A program made the position numbers and the translations under genes. Below the pieces are notes generated by a model. It worked only from the letters and a program-made list of their open reading frames with translations. It made no database searches and was not told the DNA's origin. From Nymphaea colorata (Eukaryota; Streptophyta; Magnoliopsida; Nymphaeales; Nymphaeaceae), in contig NC_045138.2 of assembly GCF_008831285.2 (NCBI RefSeq), positions 3,760,143 through 3,824,142 of the forward strand: a stretch of 64,000 nt of DNA, read 5' to 3'. Shown piece by piece: positions 61,819-64,000 of the stretch. The stretch's first letter is position 1, and each line of letters opens with the position of its first letter.

Positions 61819-61885
61819 GGAAGTAGCTGTTGGGAGTTCCCAACGGCTAGAAATCTAGCCGTTGGGAGCCCCAACAGCCACTTCC
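61819..61885. repeat. 31-32-bp inverted repeat (hairpin) in the LTR
   Basis: The left arm starts GGAAGTAGCTGTTGGGAG. The right arm on the opposite strand starts GGAAGTGGCTGTTGGGG. The inner 11 bp CCAACGGCTAG and CTAGCCGTTGG pair perfectly around the loop AAAT. Only about three differences separate the arms. Confidence 0.85.
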
Positions 61886-61923
61886 TCTTCCTCTTTTCTT
61901 CCTCCTTTCTTATATACTTCCTC

Positions 61924-61930
61924 TATAAAT
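61924..61930 (+). promoter_or_regulatory. TATA box of the Copia LTR promoter
   Basis: CTATAAATAAGG lies about 200 bp before the LTR end, the usual position of the U3 promoter. A second TATATA is nearby at about 61911. Confidence 0.55.
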
Positions 61931-62121
61931 AAGGCACTTGGGACCTTTGTTCTTTTAAGGCTTTTTGGCCTCTCTTGTGTATTCTTCTCTTGAGATTAAT
62001 ATATTTGGTATCTTCTCCTCAAGTTTGAGGTTTGGCTTTGTATTATCTATTGAAGTTGTTGGGATCTTCAAGAGTGTATCTCTTGAAGCATTTGCATTCT
62101 CGAATTTGGGCCTGATTTACA

Positions 62122-62133
62122 TGGTATCAAAGC
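62122..62133 (+). other. Copia primer binding site, tRNA-iMet type
   Basis: TGGTATCAAAGC directly follows the LTR. It matches the initiator tRNA-Met site TGGTATCAGAGC at 11 of 12 bases. Confidence 0.75.
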
Positions 62134-62423
62134 AATGTTTTGGCTCTTTGTCGTGCTGTTTTTTCAAGACTTGAAGATTCAGCTATTACACTTTCTTTGG
62201 AGCTGTGAAGCACTCCAAGTGTTCGATATATTGTCGGCTGTGATTTAACACAAACACAAGAGGGTTTTGTTTGTTTGCTGACCTCTTTTGGTGATATTTG
62301 TGACGGGATCAAGCTTCCTTGAGGTGAAGATTGAAGCAGTTTTTGGCACATCAAAAGCTTCTTTTTTTGTGGCTGTTTTTCATCCTATCACTACCTCAAC
62401 GTCTCCTCTACAGGGTACACATT

Positions 62424-64000
62424 ATGGATGAAAGAAATTCTTCTACTCCTCTCCCTAAACTTACTTCATCAAACTATGTTTCTTGGGCAAAAACTATGGA
62501 ACATTTCATTAGAAGTAAAGGCTTATGGGGACTTGTTGATGGATCTAAAAGTGAACCTCAATTAGTCCTAACCAAAACCATAGATGGTAAAGCCCAAGAA
62601 CTAGATGGGGTGGAAAAAAACAAGGTCATGAGTGAATACGAGAGAAAATGGGAAGAGTGGAAGATAGGACATCACAAGATTATCACTTGGATTATTGCTT
62701 GTGTTGATACTACAACTATGGGCCAAATAGCAAAACATAATTTTGCTCATGATGCTTGGGATTTCCTCAAGAAAACCCACACTATGAAAGATGTGGCTTA
62801 CATGTGCAATCTTCAAATGAAGATTGCAAGTCTCCAACAAGGGGATAAGTCCATTAAGCAATACGTTGGAGAAATGGAGCAATTATGGGACAAACTTGCC
62901 CTATTTGAACCCGAATGGTATGATCCAAGAGACATTGGAGTGAGGGAAAAATAAATCCAAAGGGAAAAATTTTACAAATTCATTCTTGGTCTTAGACCGG
63001 AATATGATGGAGTCAAAACTTCCTTGCTTCATAGACATAAGGTGCCATCTATGAATGAAGTCATAGCCGAGCTTCAAATGGAGGAGAATAGACTCAATTT
63101 TTGTAAAGAAAAGAGTGAAAGTGTTCTTGCTACTTCAAGACCCGGCGCTCATATGAGAACTTATAGACCTCCTCATTTTAATCGAAATTATGAGAATAAT
63201 GGCAACAAGAAGATTATATGTTTCCATTGTCAAGAAGAAAGACACACTAAACCTAGGTGTCCTAAATTGAGGAGATTTGACAAAAAGACAAGTGTGGTTG
63301 GGACAATGTATGAAGAAAGCAATCGATTTGACCTAGACAAGCTTATTGATGCTCTTCAACCACTACTCAAAGGGAAAGGGACTTCTCCAACTTCCGGAGC
63401 AACGATAGCATCTACATCTTCAAGTAAGTACTCTTGGATTCTTGATTCTGGAGCTTCTTTTCATATGACCCCTTGTAGTTTATTACTTACCGAATGCACT
63501 AAGGAGGAATCGTGCCCTTTTGTTAAAACCGCCGATGGAACTCCTCTTGAAATCAGATGTGTTGGGAATATTGATCAAAATTTTGATTCAAAAGTTTTCA
63601 AAATACCAAAAGTTAGATTCATTCCCAAACTTAACTTAAATCTCTTGTCGGTTTCTCAAATAACAAATCATGGATGTGATATTGTCTTCTCACAAAATAA
63701 ATTTTTGATACAGGACCATCTTTCCAAGAAGACGATTGGGGAAGGTTCTAGGAAAGATGATCTCTACTATGTTGATTATTTGGATCTTTCCAACCCAACT
63801 TGCAATGTAGTCAAGAAGAAAGACATCCAAATTTGACATTAAAGACTTGGACATTCAAGTTTAGGAAAAATGTCTTGTATCCCTTTTTTGGAAGAGAAAT
63901 GTAAAGAAATGATCTCATGTGATGATTGTATTAAAGCCAAAATTAAGGCTTTACCTTTTGGAAATAGAAATTTTGTTGCAAAAGCACCTTTTGAATTAGT
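62424..64000 (+). pseudogene. Copia gag-pol with three in-frame stops, 3' end outside window
   Basis: The start is ATG 62424 (MDERNSSTPLPKLTSSNY). Gag of the UBN2 type (WAKTMEHFIRSKGLWGLVDG, SIKQYVGEMEQLWDKLALFE) runs to a TAA at 62952-62954; the same frame continues with FILGLRPEYDGVKTSLL, a CX2CX4HX4C zinc knuckle (CFHCQEERHTKPRC), an aspartic protease (WILDSGASFHMT) and PKLNLNLLSVSQIT. At 63834-63842 TGA-CAT-TAA sits where relatives have W-H-L before RLGHSSLGKM, the integrase zinc-binding domain, which ends with CDDC at about 63928. There are no frameshifts, only nonsense changes, so decay is by point mutation. Confidence 0.88.

Larger units (their letters stand above)
61615..62121 (+). 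repeat. 5' LTR of the Copia element
   Basis: The right border is set by CA directly before the primer site. The left border TGTTAGAATTTATAATG is a choice based on TG and typical Copia LTR starts and is not confirmed by a second LTR. It contains a long hairpin (61819-61885) and a TATA box (61924-61930). Confidence 0.55.
61615..64000 (+). mobile_element. Ty1/Copia retrotransposon, 5' part, cut by the window end
   Basis: A 5' LTR (about 507 bp, TG...CA), a tRNA-Met type primer site, an untranslated leader, and gag-protease-integrase start follow in the normal Copia order. The gag-pol frame carries three in-frame stops. Reverse transcriptase, RNase H and the 3' LTR would lie beyond the window, so element length and target duplication cannot be judged. 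Confidence 0.82.

Overview
The window is plant nuclear DNA, from an angiosperm with long, transposon-filled introns; the species cannot be fixed from the sequence. The evidence is GT-AG introns, a gene starting with a plastid-type leader, a plant quinone reductase with its usual four-exon layout, and plant Ty3 and Copia elements primed by initiator tRNA-Met.

Layout. (1) 1-1850, plus strand: six exons of a plastid-type alpha/beta hydrolase whose 5' end lies outside the window. (2) 2966-15185: a GC-rich, hAT-like terminal-inverted-repeat element of about 1.3 kb. It is split by a complete 10.9-kb Ty3/gypsy chromovirus (Tekay/Del type, minus strand, 3180-14102) with two 3.0-kb LTRs and a perfect 5-bp target duplication. 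(3) 16216-17728, plus strand: a complete four-exon FQR1/WrbA-like NAD(P)H:quinone oxidoreductase of 205 residues. (4) 19080-30667 and 37105-53489, both minus strand: a tandem pair of seven-exon genes for a coiled-coil plus WD40 protein (485 and 541 residues in my models). Their introns hold remnants of Copia and gypsy reverse transcriptases, MITE-like elements and local duplications. (5) 53490-61614: a long stretch with no intact gene; it holds a one-exon, frameshifted fragment of an RNA polymerase I second-largest-subunit gene. (6) 61615 to the window end, plus strand: the 5' part of a Copia element (LTR, primer site, gag, protease, integrase zinc finger) with three in-frame stops.

The four host genes are not an operon or an evident pathway. 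What links the region is its history: a tandem duplication of the WD40 gene followed by intron growth, and layered transposon insertion. I found no RNA genes and no CRISPR array. The strongest points for a second look are the retroelement nested inside the hAT-like element with both target duplications visible; the one-sided distribution of differences between its LTRs; the paralogue-specific shortening of exon 2 in the first WD40 copy; and the long hairpin just upstream of the Copia LTR TATA box.
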